Of a DNA stretch of 36,186 bases, positions 26,853 through 36,067 are shown in pieces. This stretch comes from Rickettsiales bacterium (GTDB lineage Bacteria; Pseudomonadota; Alphaproteobacteria; Rickettsiales; JALZUV01): NCBI GenBank assembly GCA_029252805.1, contig JAQXAR010000001.1, forward strand, positions 1-36,186, given 5' to 3'. The notes beneath the pieces are model-generated. The model was not told the DNA's origin. It saw nothing but the letters and a program-made list of their open reading frames with translations, and did not search any database. Both the position numbers and the translations under genes were made by a program. How positions within the stretch are numbered: the stretch's first letter is position 1; each line of letters begins with the position of its first letter.

Positions 26853-27010
26853 ACAGAAATCCAACCTTGAAGAATTAACTCAGTTCTCTACAAACATATA
26901 TAGAGTTTCGATGCACCCAAAAACGCAACATATTGCGGTAAGGGACTAAGAAACCGACAAAATGAGAGCAAAATCTAAAACGTATCCTGCAACTTGCTTG
27001 AACTGCTTTA

Positions 27011-27041
27011 AAGCCCGCTTTTTTTCTTAAAAAGCGGGCTT
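27011..27041. terminator. Perfect 13-bp hairpin, terminator-like
   Basis: AAGCCCGCTTTTT (27011-27023) pairs perfectly with AAAAAGCGGGCTT (27029-27041) around a 5-nt loop. Neither strand has a proper U-run after the stem, but the position between convergent genes suggests transcription end or a boundary of a small RNA. Confidence 0.5.
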
Positions 27042-27048
27042 ACTTTAT

Positions 27049-27166
27049 GGGGCGAGGGGCTGCTTTAATTGCGCCCCGGCTGCGCTTGCCTCCTGACCGC
27101 GCTTCCACTATTCAAGTCGAACATAAAGGGAAACCAGTCGGGCGAGCGGGGACAAAATAACGCCCC
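27049..27166. other. GC-rich structured segment, possible small RNA
   Basis: The segment starts GGGGCG (27049-27054) and ends CGCCCC (27161-27166), with a competing CGCCCC at 27072-27077, so two alternative foldings exist. It contrasts with the AT-rich DNA to its left and has no credible reading frame. The terminal pairing and the size of about 118 nt would suit a small RNA. The minus strand carries a partial resemblance to the SRP RNA loop (GGTCAGG...GCAGCC) but lacks the GGAA tetraloop. It begins one base after the mreB stop and could also be the mreB 3' untranslated region. Confidence 0.3.
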
Positions 27167-27167
27167 T

Positions 27168-28253
<1,086 letters not shown>

Positions 28254-28316
28254 GTCATGGATTGCCAGCATGCTAATTTTATGGCATATCAAATCGTAAC
28301 CTAAAGGATTTTTACC

Positions 28317-29165
28317 ATGCGACTAATGACTGCTTTAGCTGTTTCAACGGCCTTAATGATGACGAGCCCCGCTTTTGCCAAAAATTATACGATGCTTAAA
28401 GTGGATGGCGAAGAGATTTCCTATGATGAAGTGCAAGACATTTGGGACGCTTTGTTCCCCGGCGAAGAAGCCGCTCCGCCCATCGATCAATTCGGTGATG
28501 CTATTAAAGGCAATGTGGTGCGCGGGATCGTCAGCGAACGTTTGATGCTCAAAGATGCAGAAGCCGGTAAATTACAAGAACGCCGCGATGTGATGAAAAA
28601 GATCGCCGCCGCTCGCCGTCAAGTTTTAGTGCAGGAACACCTACGTGTGCGCACGGTCAACACGCCAGAAGCAACGATTAAAAAGCGTTATGACGAAATG
28701 GTCAGCAAGATTAAAGGTGGCCAACAGGCGCATGCCAGCCATATTCTGGTAGAAGTAGAAGAGGAAGCCAAAGAGATCAAGACGTTGCTTGATGAGGGCG
28801 CAGACTTCGCTCTTACGGCAAAACGTCGCTCTGTCGATGTTGGAAGTTCTGGCGGCGGCGGTGATCTCGGTTTCTTTAATAAAGAACAAATGGTCAAAGA
28901 ATTCGCAGACGCGGCTTTCACGTTAGAAAAAGACCAAATCTCTGAGCCGGTCAAAAGCTCTTTCGGCTGGCACATCATCAAATTACATGAAAAGCGTGAT
29001 GTTCCGCTGCCGCCTTACGAAGAAGCGCGCCTAACGATTGAGGAACAAATGCGTCAGGAGGCCAATCAGCAATATATCAAAGACCTGCTTAAAGGCGCCG
29101 ATATCGACTATCGTGATGCAAAAGGCAAGACGCTAGAATTTCCGATCGAAATTCAGGAAAAATAA
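28317..29165 (+). CDS. Periplasmic parvulin-type peptidyl-prolyl isomerase
   Basis: A signal peptide (MRLMTALAVSTALMMTSPAFA, cleavage after about residue 21) sends this foldase to the periplasm. A helical SurA-like N-terminal region is followed by the parvulin domain at about residues 137-230: AHASHILVE, RRSVDVGSSGGGGDLGFF, FADAAFTLEKDQISEPVKS and FGWHIIKL. A C-terminal helix ends the 282-residue protein. It most likely assists outer membrane protein folding. AAGGA lies 8 bases before the ATG. Its TAA overlaps the ATG of argJ (TAATG), so the two are translationally coupled although their functions are unrelated. Confidence 0.92.
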   Translation: MRLMTALAVSTALMMTSPAFAKNYTMLKVDGEEISYDEVQDIWDALFPGEEAAPPIDQFGDAIKGNVVRGIVSERLMLKDAEAGKLQERRDVMKKIAAARRQVLVQEHLRVRTVNTPEATIKKRYDEMVSKIKGGQQAHASHILVEVEEEAKEIKTLLDEGADFALTAKRRSVDVGSSGGGGDLGFFNKEQMVKEFADAAFTLEKDQISEPVKSSFGWHIIKLHEKRDVPLPPYEEARLTIEEQMRQEANQQYIKDLLKGADIDYRDAKGKTLEFPIEIQEK

Positions 29166-30382
29166 TGCCCCTCCCTATCTCGCCTTTGGCCCCGAAGAAC
29201 ACTCCCGACCTACCTCCGATCGCAGGGTGTCGCATGGCAGCTGTGGCCAGCGGTATTCGTAAATCAGGCGCGCTTGATTTACTACTCATGGCCTTTGAAG
29301 AAGGCACGCAAGTCGCCGGTGTCTTCACCCAGTCTAAAACCTCAGCAGCCCCGGTATTACGCAGTAAGCAGCATGCTGCAGGCGGTCAAGCACGCGCGCT
29401 TATCGTCAACTCAGGCAATGCGAACGCTTTTACCGGACAACTCGGCGAGATGGCTGTGAACCAAACACTCGCGACCGCCTCTGGGCTACTTGGCTGCGAA
29501 CAGGAAGAGTGCTTTGTCGCCTCCACTGGTGTCATCGGCGAACCACTGCCTTATGAAAATATCATCGGTAACTTACCGGATGCGCACAGCGCACTTAGCC
29601 ATGAGGGCTGGGGAGATGCAGCGAAAGCCATTTGCACCACTGACACTTTCCAGAAACTCGCCACACGAAGCTTCAAGATAGGCTCTGAGACTGTAACACT
29701 CAATGGTATCGCCAAAGGTTCTGGCATGATTGCGCCCGATATGGCGACCATGCTCGGCTTTATCGCAACCGATGCTAAGATAGAGGCTGAAGCCTTACAA
29801 GAACTCCTGCGCGATGGCACGGAAACGAGCTTTAACGCCATCACCGTCGATTCAGACACTTCCACTAGCGACATGGTGCTACTCTTTGCGACCGGTCAAG
29901 GCGCCGAAGTCAAAGGCGATGAGCTAGCGCTTTTCCGCGCTGAACTACATAGCTTAATGCTCGAACTCGCCAAACTCATCGTGCGTGATGGGGAAGGTGC
30001 TAAGAAATTCTTTACCGTAAAGGTGACAGGCGCCGCGAATGACGTTGACGCAAAAATAATCGCGATGGCTATTGCCAATTCACCACTCGTTAAGACCGCC
30101 ATTGCCGGTGAAGACGCCAATTGGGGACGCGTCGTTATGGCGGTCGGGAAATCCGGTGCCGCCGCCGATCGCGATACGCTTAAGATCAGCTTCGGTGAGC
30201 ATTTACTCACGCAAAAAGGGCAACGTCACTCCACCTATGATGAGGCCATTATGTCTGAATATATGAAACAGCCAGAGCTCACCATTAGCGTCGATATCGG
30301 CTTGGGCGAAGGCCAATTCACCGCCTATAGCTGCGATCTGACCAATGGCTATATTGCTATCAACGCAGATTACCGAACTTAG
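29165..30382 (+). CDS. argJ: Bifunctional glutamate N-acetyltransferase / amino-acid acetyltransferase
   Basis: ArgJ recycles the acetyl group in arginine synthesis, transferring it from acetylornithine to glutamate. It cleaves itself into two chains at Ala194-Thr195 in MIAPDMATMLGF, and Thr195 becomes the nucleophile. RALIVNSGNANAFTG, VASTGVIGEPLP, KGSGMIAPDMATML and the C-terminal CDLTNGYIAINADYRT are all in place, and the 405-residue length is complete. Whether it is also active with acetyl-CoA cannot be read from the sequence. It starts inside the stop codon of the parvulin gene. Confidence 0.96.
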   Translation: MPLPISPLAPKNTPDLPPIAGCRMAAVASGIRKSGALDLLLMAFEEGTQVAGVFTQSKTSAAPVLRSKQHAAGGQARALIVNSGNANAFTGQLGEMAVNQTLATASGLLGCEQEECFVASTGVIGEPLPYENIIGNLPDAHSALSHEGWGDAAKAICTTDTFQKLATRSFKIGSETVTLNGIAKGSGMIAPDMATMLGFIATDAKIEAEALQELLRDGTETSFNAITVDSDTSTSDMVLLFATGQGAEVKGDELALFRAELHSLMLELAKLIVRDGEGAKKFFTVKVTGAANDVDAKIIAMAIANSPLVKTAIAGEDANWGRVVMAVGKSGAAADRDTLKISFGEHLLTQKGQRHSTYDEAIMSEYMKQPELTISVDIGLGEGQFTAYSCDLTNGYIAINADYRT

Positions 30383-30418
30383 CTTTACCTAATGGCGGTT
30401 AGTCGTTAGATTTTGCTT

Positions 30419-30910
30419 ATGCAATTCTTGGTCCCCATCTGTGCTCTCTTTTTACTCACCGCTTGTGGTTTTGAACCTGTGCACGGAACCAAAGTGGCAC
30501 AATCAAACCCGCTATTGGAAATGATCAAAGTAGAAGTGCCAAGCAAGGGCCGAACGGCACAGATTTACCGGATTGCGCTAGAGGATGCCCTACATCCCGG
30601 CAATCAATACCCTGAACCGCGCTACCATCTCGTAAGCCAGCTAGAAGAGACCAAGCAGCCAATCATTATTGAACGCGATGCCCAAATTACACGCTATAAT
30701 ATGGTGCTCAAATCAACCTATGAACTGATTGACATTGCAAGTAGCAAAAAACTATTTTCTAAGCACTCACAGCGTATCTCCAGCTATAATGTCTCCGACT
30801 CTGACTTTGCGACCTTCATTGCTGAGCGCGATGCACGCCGCAATGGTATTGAGGCACTGGCTCGCACAACAGCGATGGAGATTGCAACCCGTTTAAAGGC
30901 GATGCAATGA
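30419..30910 (+). CDS. lptE: LPS-assembly lipoprotein LptE
   Basis: LptE plugs the LptD barrel and places lipopolysaccharide in the outer leaflet. The lipoprotein signal MQFLVPICALFLLTACGFEP has the lipobox LTAC with Cys16. The rest is the typical small alpha/beta domain of about 145 residues (VEVPSKGRTAQIYRIALEDAL, then YELIDIASSKKLFSKHS). I start at ATG 30419 rather than the TTG at 30413. The protein itself is weakly conserved, but the four-base ATGA overlap with holA is the standard lptE-holA arrangement and supports the call. The upstream leuS often seen in this cluster is absent. Confidence 0.88.
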   Translation: MQFLVPICALFLLTACGFEPVHGTKVAQSNPLLEMIKVEVPSKGRTAQIYRIALEDALHPGNQYPEPRYHLVSQLEETKQPIIIERDAQITRYNMVLKSTYELIDIASSKKLFSKHSQRISSYNVSDSDFATFIAERDARRNGIEALARTTAMEIATRLKAMQ

Positions 30911-31935
30911 AGATCGCACCGGCACAACAAGAAAGTTTCTTCAAAAACCCCGGCGATTGTCGAGCCTTCCTTTTATATGGGCCCGATGAGGGACAAATTC
31001 GCACCCAAAGCCGGCAGCTCATTGCCCACTTTCTAGGGCAAAAATATGACACACTTGATCTGACAGAGATACCGGCTGATAGCTTATCTGAGGATCCTAC
31101 CCGCCTATCTGACGAGCTTAGTAGCTACACCTTAATGGGCGGTGATAGATTGGTCGTTCTACGCCAAGCCAGCAGCGACAATGCCAAAGTCATTGAAGCG
31201 GCGATATTGAGTGAGCCTAAACCCGTTTGGCCACTTATCGTGCTCGCAGGGGAGTTACGTCCGACCTCAAAGTTACGCAAAATGTTTGAGGCCGAAAAAT
31301 CCCTCGCCGCCCTCGCTTGCTACCGCGATGATGCGCGTAAAGTAACGCAAGTACTGGCTGAGAGCTTAAGAGAGCGCAATATCACCTGCGAACAAGGCGT
31401 CATTCCTATGCTCGCGGGCAGCCTCGGCAATGATCGCGCTATTACCTTACAGGAAATTGAGAAAATTGACCTCTATCTCGGCGAAGAACGGCATCTAAGC
31501 GCCGAGCTTGCACGCAAATTAAGCGGCGATAATAAAGATCACACGCTCGATGAACTTTTCCACGCCGTTTGTGGTGGCAAGGATGGACTAGAAAACACAC
31601 TCACCCGCTGTTTCAACGAAAATATCCAACCCATTGGAATCTACCGCATGCTTTCCTCACACTTGCAAAAACTACTCAGTATCAAAGCGATGATGGGTAA
31701 TGGTATTGCGCAAAAGGCCGCTTTCACGCGCCACGGAGTGTTCTTCAAGCAAGAGCCACTTATTAGCCAACAAATAATGCGCTGGAATGATCCAGCGCTT
31801 CGTAGCGCTATCAGCGCCTTGCTAGAAGCCGAACGTGAAGCAAAACATGGCGCGTTACCGCCCGAAATGACATGCCGTAACCTGATGCATAGGCTTTCAC
31901 GCCATGCAGCAGGCAAGAGCCGCCGCACAGCCTAA
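30907..31935 (+). CDS. holA: DNA polymerase III subunit delta
   Basis: HolA is the clamp-loader subunit that opens the sliding clamp ring. The 342 residues follow the family plan: an N-terminal degenerate AAA+ domain beginning FLLYGPDEGQIR, without a functional P-loop, then VLRQASSDNAK, then LAGSLGNDRAITLQEIEKIDLYL in the lid, and a C-terminal collar domain starting about residue 215 with LDELFHAVCGGKDGLENTL. It overlaps lptE by four bases and is therefore translationally coupled. It ends 40 bp before the convergent msbA-like gene; only a weak inverted repeat lies between. Confidence 0.93.
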   Translation: MKIAPAQQESFFKNPGDCRAFLLYGPDEGQIRTQSRQLIAHFLGQKYDTLDLTEIPADSLSEDPTRLSDELSSYTLMGGDRLVVLRQASSDNAKVIEAAILSEPKPVWPLIVLAGELRPTSKLRKMFEAEKSLAALACYRDDARKVTQVLAESLRERNITCEQGVIPMLAGSLGNDRAITLQEIEKIDLYLGEERHLSAELARKLSGDNKDHTLDELFHAVCGGKDGLENTLTRCFNENIQPIGIYRMLSSHLQKLLSIKAMMGNGIAQKAAFTRHGVFFKQEPLISQQIMRWNDPALRSAISALLEAEREAKHGALPPEMTCRNLMHRLSRHAAGKSRRTA

Positions 31936-31975
31936 TCGTTCATTCAAAACCGAGGCAGTTATCACACATAACCGC

Positions 31976-33718
31976 TTAAGCAGCATAGAGCTGATGGAAA
32001 AGACCCTTCTTAGCCTGTAGCTGCTTATGAGTGCCTGACTCAACAATCTGCCCACCATCCATCACATAAACTTTATCAACATGCGCGATGGTCGAAAGGC
32101 GATGCGCCACAATCACACAGGTGCGCCCCTTCATCAAACGGTCAATGGCCGCCTGAACTAAAGACTCAGACTGCGTGTCCAGCGCACTCGTTGCTTCATC
32201 GAGCAATAAAATTGGCGCATCTTTTAGCAACGCCCGCGCAATAGCTAATCGCTGCCTCTGCCCGCCTGAGAGCTTAACTCCGCGCGGTCCAACTCGCGTT
32301 TCATAGCCTTCTGGCATCGCCATGATAAATTCATGCGCCGCCGCATCTTTGGCCGCTTGCTCAATCGTGGCCTGATCGGCATCGGGCAGGCCGTAAGCGA
32401 TATTTGCACCGACCGTATCATCAAAGAGGACCGTTTCTTGGCTCACGAGTGCAATATGTTTGCGCAAACTGCCTTGGGTGACATCACGAATATCAGTACC
32501 ATCAATGGAGATAGTGCCTGACTGCGGATCATAGAAACGTAATAGCAAGTTCATCAAGGTCGACTTACCGCCGCCTGAAGGCCCCACTAATGCGACAGAA
32601 CTACCGGCTGGAACGGTAATAGAGACTCCTTCAATACCGCTATCATCGGGATATTGGAAACTCACATCTGCAAGCACCAAAGCCCCCTTATCAACACTCA
32701 ACGGCGCCGCATCTGGTTTATCCATCACCGCCGCTGGCATATCAAGCACGGAGAATAAACGGCTCGCGGCCGCCATGCCTTCTTGTAATTGCGTATTCAT
32801 GCCCGCCAGCGTTTTGGCTGGCTTATAGGCCATAATCAGCGCGGTAATGAAACTAAAGAACATGCCGGGTGTGGTCGTTCCATCCATGACTTGCGCCCCA
32901 CCCCAGCCAATAATACCGGCAATCACAAATCCAGTAAAAAGCTCCATCATCGGGGAAGCCGCCGATTGCACCTTTGCCGCCTTAGCATAAAGCTCATAAA
33001 GCGATTCAATCATACCTCCCGCTTTTTCAATCTCGCGATCCTCTTGTGCATAGGCTTTCACCAGGCGCACTCCGGCGAAGGTCTCATCTAACTGACCTGC
33101 AAATTCACTCAAATTCGCTTGAGTTTGGCCCGAAATCTTACGCATGCGCTTACCCAAACACATAATCGGCCAGGCTGTCACGGGGAATATCACCACGGCG
33201 ATAAGCGCTAATTCCCAACTTTGATACAACATCACCGCCACCAAGAAGATAAGGGTCAGCACCTCTTTAATCATGCCCGTAAAGAGCGTCGAAACCGATT
33301 GACGCATAATATAAATATCATTGGTAAAACGCGAAATAAGGCGTCCGGATGATGCTTGAGAGAATAAGCCAATATCAGCATGAATTAAATGACGATAAAG
33401 CTGCTGCTGCATCGTCGCTAATATGCGCTGACCCATTATCTGGAGAATAAGATTCTGCCCATAGGTCGCTAAAGCCTTCACCGTAAAAATGACCAAAACC
33501 GCAATCGGAATAAGCATTAACATCTCGCGCTTCTTATTGAGAAAAATATCGTCCAAAATCGGCTGCATTAACCATGCATTAGCCGCTGTGGTCGCCGCTA
33601 CCAGCACCATCAAAAATCCGGCAAAAACCATCCGCCTCTTAAAAGGCTTCAAATAATCATGGTACAGGCGCTTTAACAGCACCTTTCCATCACGATTCTC
33701 ATATTTCTCAAATGGCAT
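31976..33718 (-). CDS. ABC transporter with fused ATPase, MsbA-like lipid flippase
   Basis: A half-transporter of 580 residues with six membrane spans (about 30-300) and a C-terminal nucleotide-binding domain. Walker A is GPSGGGKST (379-387), signature LSGGQ (483-487), Walker B ILLLDEAT with Glu508, and the switch His539 in VIVAHRLS. The best-known members flip lipid A-core across the inner membrane (MsbA). The family resemblance and the nearby lptE, holA and envelope genes support this, but related exporters with other substrates exist. It follows pmbA after 45 bp on the same strand. No ribosome site is visible before the ATG. Confidence 0.88.
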   Translation of the reverse strand: MPFEKYENRDGKVLLKRLYHDYLKPFKRRMVFAGFLMVLVAATTAANAWLMQPILDDIFLNKKREMLMLIPIAVLVIFTVKALATYGQNLILQIMGQRILATMQQQLYRHLIHADIGLFSQASSGRLISRFTNDIYIMRQSVSTLFTGMIKEVLTLIFLVAVMLYQSWELALIAVVIFPVTAWPIMCLGKRMRKISGQTQANLSEFAGQLDETFAGVRLVKAYAQEDREIEKAGGMIESLYELYAKAAKVQSAASPMMELFTGFVIAGIIGWGGAQVMDGTTTPGMFFSFITALIMAYKPAKTLAGMNTQLQEGMAAASRLFSVLDMPAAVMDKPDAAPLSVDKGALVLADVSFQYPDDSGIEGVSITVPAGSSVALVGPSGGGKSTLMNLLLRFYDPQSGTISIDGTDIRDVTQGSLRKHIALVSQETVLFDDTVGANIAYGLPDADQATIEQAAKDAAAHEFIMAMPEGYETRVGPRGVKLSGGQRQRLAIARALLKDAPILLLDEATSALDTQSESLVQAAIDRLMKGRTCVIVAHRLSTIAHVDKVYVMDGGQIVESGTHKQLQAKKGLFHQLYAA

Positions 33719-33763
33719 GATTGCGCTTTTAACAGATTCCCACCGCTTTGGCGAGTTTTTGGC

Positions 33764-35089
33764 TTAACTGCCCGCCACCATCATTTCATTTATACGCAAA
33801 GTCGGTGTGTTTGTCGCATATTCATAGGTCAAATCATTCGCGGCACTCAGGCCTAAGAACATCTCTGGCAGGGTAGAAGCGATCGTTACTTCAGAAACAG
33901 GGTAAGCTAATTTCCCCTTTTCAATCCAAAAACCAGACGCGCCTTGGCTGTAATCACCTGTCACCAGGTTCACGCCCATGCCAAAGGTTTCCACCACATA
34001 AAAACCATCTTCAATCTCGCCAATTAAAGACTCTGGGCTTAACTCACCTGCTTCTAACGTGACATTCGTACTACTCGGCGAGGTTCCTGAAGATAAGCCC
34101 CGTGCCGCACGACCGTTACTCTGCAATCCTAATTGACGAGCAGAACGACTATCGAGCAGCCAATGATTCAACACACCCTTTTCCACTAAGCTCAGCGCTT
34201 CACTCCGGCACCCCTCTCCATCAAACGGGCGCGAGGCCAATCCATTGGCGCGATGCGGTTCATCCGTGATCGTAATGTTAGGATTAAAAATTTGCTCACC
34301 GATTTTATCTTTCAAGAAAGACGTCCCACGTGCAACCGCCGCACCTGAAATGGCACCGGTGAAGCTGCCGACCAATCCACGGCCAACACGGGGATCAAAT
34401 ATAACCGGAACCTTACAGGTATCCTTTTTAGAAGGGTTTAAACGTTTTAACGCCCGCTCTGCCGCTTCTTGCCCTATTTCACTGCCGCTTTTCAATGACT
34501 TACGATGACGGGCAGTACTATAAGCATAGTCACGCTCCATACCCGTTCCTTCACCCACCAACACACTCGCCGATAGACTAAAAGAGGTTTTTGCATAGGA
34601 GCCATTAAAGCCATCACTGGTCAGTAACGTTATGTCGCAACGGCTATAGCCCGCGCTTCCACCCTCAGAATTTGTGACGCCCTCGACCGCCAAAGCGGTT
34701 TCCTCAGCTTCACGACATTGAGCCAACAGCCATTCCACTTCAGGCTCATTATCATCAACCATATCCAATTCTGGCCATTCTTTCGCAATGGATTGCGGCT
34801 CAGGTAGCCCTGCATAAGGATCTGCCGGTGCCTGCTTTGCAATCGCCACGGCACGTTCCGCAATTTGAAATAAGCTCTCAGTGCGTAAGTCACTCCCGGA
34901 GGCCATCCCTTGCTGCTTGCCCATGAAAACACGTAGGCCAATTCCGCCGGATTCCGCACGCTCTAGCTCTTCCAATTCGCCGAGACGTATCCCTGCACTA
35001 ATACTGGTTGAATTTGCGGCCAGCACGTCGGCGCTCTGGGCGCCTAATTTTTGTGCCATTTCCAATAACTGCTGTGCTTTATCGTTCAT
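33764..35089 (-). CDS. pmbA: TldD/PmbA-family metalloprotease component
   Basis: PmbA (TldE) forms a heterodimeric protease with TldD and acts on peptides such as microcin precursors and the CcdA antitoxin. The 441-residue protein shows the family plan: ERAESGGIGLRVFMGKQQGMASGSDL, VIFDPRVGRGLVGSFTGAISG, FDGEGCRSEALSLVEKG and the C-terminal VNLVTGDYSQGASGFWIEKG. The HExxxH zinc motif is not seen, as expected for the PmbA half; tldD is not in the window. The start is ATG 35089, which overlaps the upstream stop as TGATG; a GTG one codon earlier is less likely. Confidence 0.93.
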   Translation of the reverse strand: MNDKAQQLLEMAQKLGAQSADVLAANSTSISAGIRLGELEELERAESGGIGLRVFMGKQQGMASGSDLRTESLFQIAERAVAIAKQAPADPYAGLPEPQSIAKEWPELDMVDDNEPEVEWLLAQCREAEETALAVEGVTNSEGGSAGYSRCDITLLTSDGFNGSYAKTSFSLSASVLVGEGTGMERDYAYSTARHRKSLKSGSEIGQEAAERALKRLNPSKKDTCKVPVIFDPRVGRGLVGSFTGAISGAAVARGTSFLKDKIGEQIFNPNITITDEPHRANGLASRPFDGEGCRSEALSLVEKGVLNHWLLDSRSARQLGLQSNGRAARGLSSGTSPSSTNVTLEAGELSPESLIGEIEDGFYVVETFGMGVNLVTGDYSQGASGFWIEKGKLAYPVSEVTIASTLPEMFLGLSAANDLTYEYATNTPTLRINEMMVAGS

Positions 35090-35655
35090 CACGTTACCAA
35101 CTCTCTAATTTCTGCTTCAGGCACTTCCAAGTGTCTCGCTAAGTTCTGTAAATAATCCTCAACACTGGCTTCATATTTTAAGAAATATTGCATGAAGAAG
35201 CGTGCAAATGGATTGGGGGTTTTCGAAACTTCGGTGATTTTGATGAAAGTAACCGGCGAGTCCCCTGCCTGTTCTTTCAAACTCGGCGTCTTATCCATCA
35301 AACTCATTTTCCATTTTACATCATAAGATAAATGACTCTCTAGCCACTCTACCTTCAAAACATCTGGTTTTGACTGATACCCTGGTACTAAGATGTAGGA
35401 TTGATTACTTGCTGTACTAATGTGCCACAATGTTTTCTGCGTTTCTGGTGCTGGAACAGCGATCACTTTTTCAATATTTTGATGCCACTCCGCCATTGAA
35501 TCAAACTCTATTATAAGCTTCCAGAGCTTATTCTGGGAAATTGGGAGAGAAATACCACGTATCACGGTATTCTGTATTGGAAGCGACGAACCGGCTCCGT
35601 AAACGCCCAAAACTATTAGAAAAATTGGAAAGAAAATAAGGAAAATAAAACGCAT
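35089..35655 (-). CDS. SRPBCC (START-like) domain protein with N-terminal membrane anchor
   Basis: The product begins with a hydrophobic helix (MRFIFLIFFPIFLIVLGVYGAG) that is either an anchor or an uncleaved signal, followed by about 160 residues of a polyketide-cyclase/START-like fold: ISLPISQNKLWKLIIEFDSMAEWHQNIEKVIAV, then TLWHIST, WKMSLMD and FARFFMQYF. These domains bind hydrophobic ligands in a cavity; the ligand is unknown. ATG 35655 gives a normal anchor at the very N-terminus; a GTG at 35709 would add 18 residues. The stop overlaps the pmbA start, so the two are coupled. Confidence 0.78.
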   Translation of the reverse strand: MRFIFLIFFPIFLIVLGVYGAGSSLPIQNTVIRGISLPISQNKLWKLIIEFDSMAEWHQNIEKVIAVPAPETQKTLWHISTASNQSYILVPGYQSKPDVLKVEWLESHLSYDVKWKMSLMDKTPSLKEQAGDSPVTFIKITEVSKTPNPFARFFMQYFLKYEASVEDYLQNLARHLEVPEAEIRELVT

Positions 35656-35748
35656 GCGGCATTTATACAAAAGCTGACCTGAAATGCTAGCCCGCTTTTT
35701 ACTTGACACAATGCCCTAAGCCCGGCAAATAGTACGCCTTCTTGAAGT

Positions 35749-35824
35749 GGGGGATTAGCTCAGTTGGTAGAGCGCTTGATTTGCATTCAAGAGGTCGCAG
35801 GTTCGACTCCTGTATCCTCCACCA
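35749..35824 (+). tRNA. tRNA-Ala (anticodon TGC)
   Basis: A complete cloverleaf is visible. The acceptor GGGGGAT (35749-35755) pairs with ATCCTCC (35814-35820) and includes the G3-U70 pair that identifies alanine tRNAs. The D arm contains GCTCAGTTGGTAGAGC, the anticodon loop TTTGCAT between CTTGA and TCAAG gives TGC, and the T arm is GCAGGTTCGACTCCTGT. The CCA end is encoded. In most alphaproteobacteria this tRNA lies between 16S and 23S; here it is isolated. Confidence 0.97.
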
Positions 35825-35871
35825 TTTCTTTCAATAGGTTAGGCAGCTATGGCCAGTCTCATGGAAAATTC

Positions 35872-35892
35872 TAGGCACCAAATAGGCACCAA
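35872..35892. repeat. Short tandem direct repeat downstream of tRNA-Ala
   Basis: TAGGCACCAA occurs at 35872-35881 and again at 35883-35892, one base apart, 50 bp after the tRNA. It could be an integrase core or arm site, but no integrase is visible. The rest of 35825-36067 is AT-rich and without genes apart from the tRNA-like fragment. Confidence 0.5.
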
Positions 35893-35929
35893 TGGAAAGC
35901 CTTCACTACTTTAGATTTATACATCATTT

Positions 35930-35980
35930 GATTAACCTCATAACGCAAAGACCGTAGGTTTAAATCCCACCTCCGAAACA
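35930..35980 (+). pseudogene. Decayed 3' half of a tRNA-Met-like gene
   Basis: CCTCATAACGCAAAG resembles an anticodon loop with CAT. GTAGGTTTAAATCCCAC resembles a T arm with a mutated loop (TTTAAAT for TTCAAAT) and one mismatched stem pair, and CTCCGAAACA resembles the 3' acceptor strand and an altered CCA end. No D arm or 5' acceptor strand precedes it, so it cannot be functional. It best resembles the 3' half of an initiator tRNA. Such fragments often mark the attachment site of an old integrated element. Confidence 0.5.
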
Positions 35981-36067
35981 AGTCTAACTGACCGTTCGCA
36001 AAATATGCTAAGGAGAGAAATGTGCAGATTTTGAGTAAATTCTCAAACTCACAATAGTTTAAAAGTA

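Noticed and set aside
27049-27166. SRP RNA
   Set aside because: The minus strand has GGTCAGG and GCAGCC close together but lacks the GGAA tetraloop and the closing helix between them.
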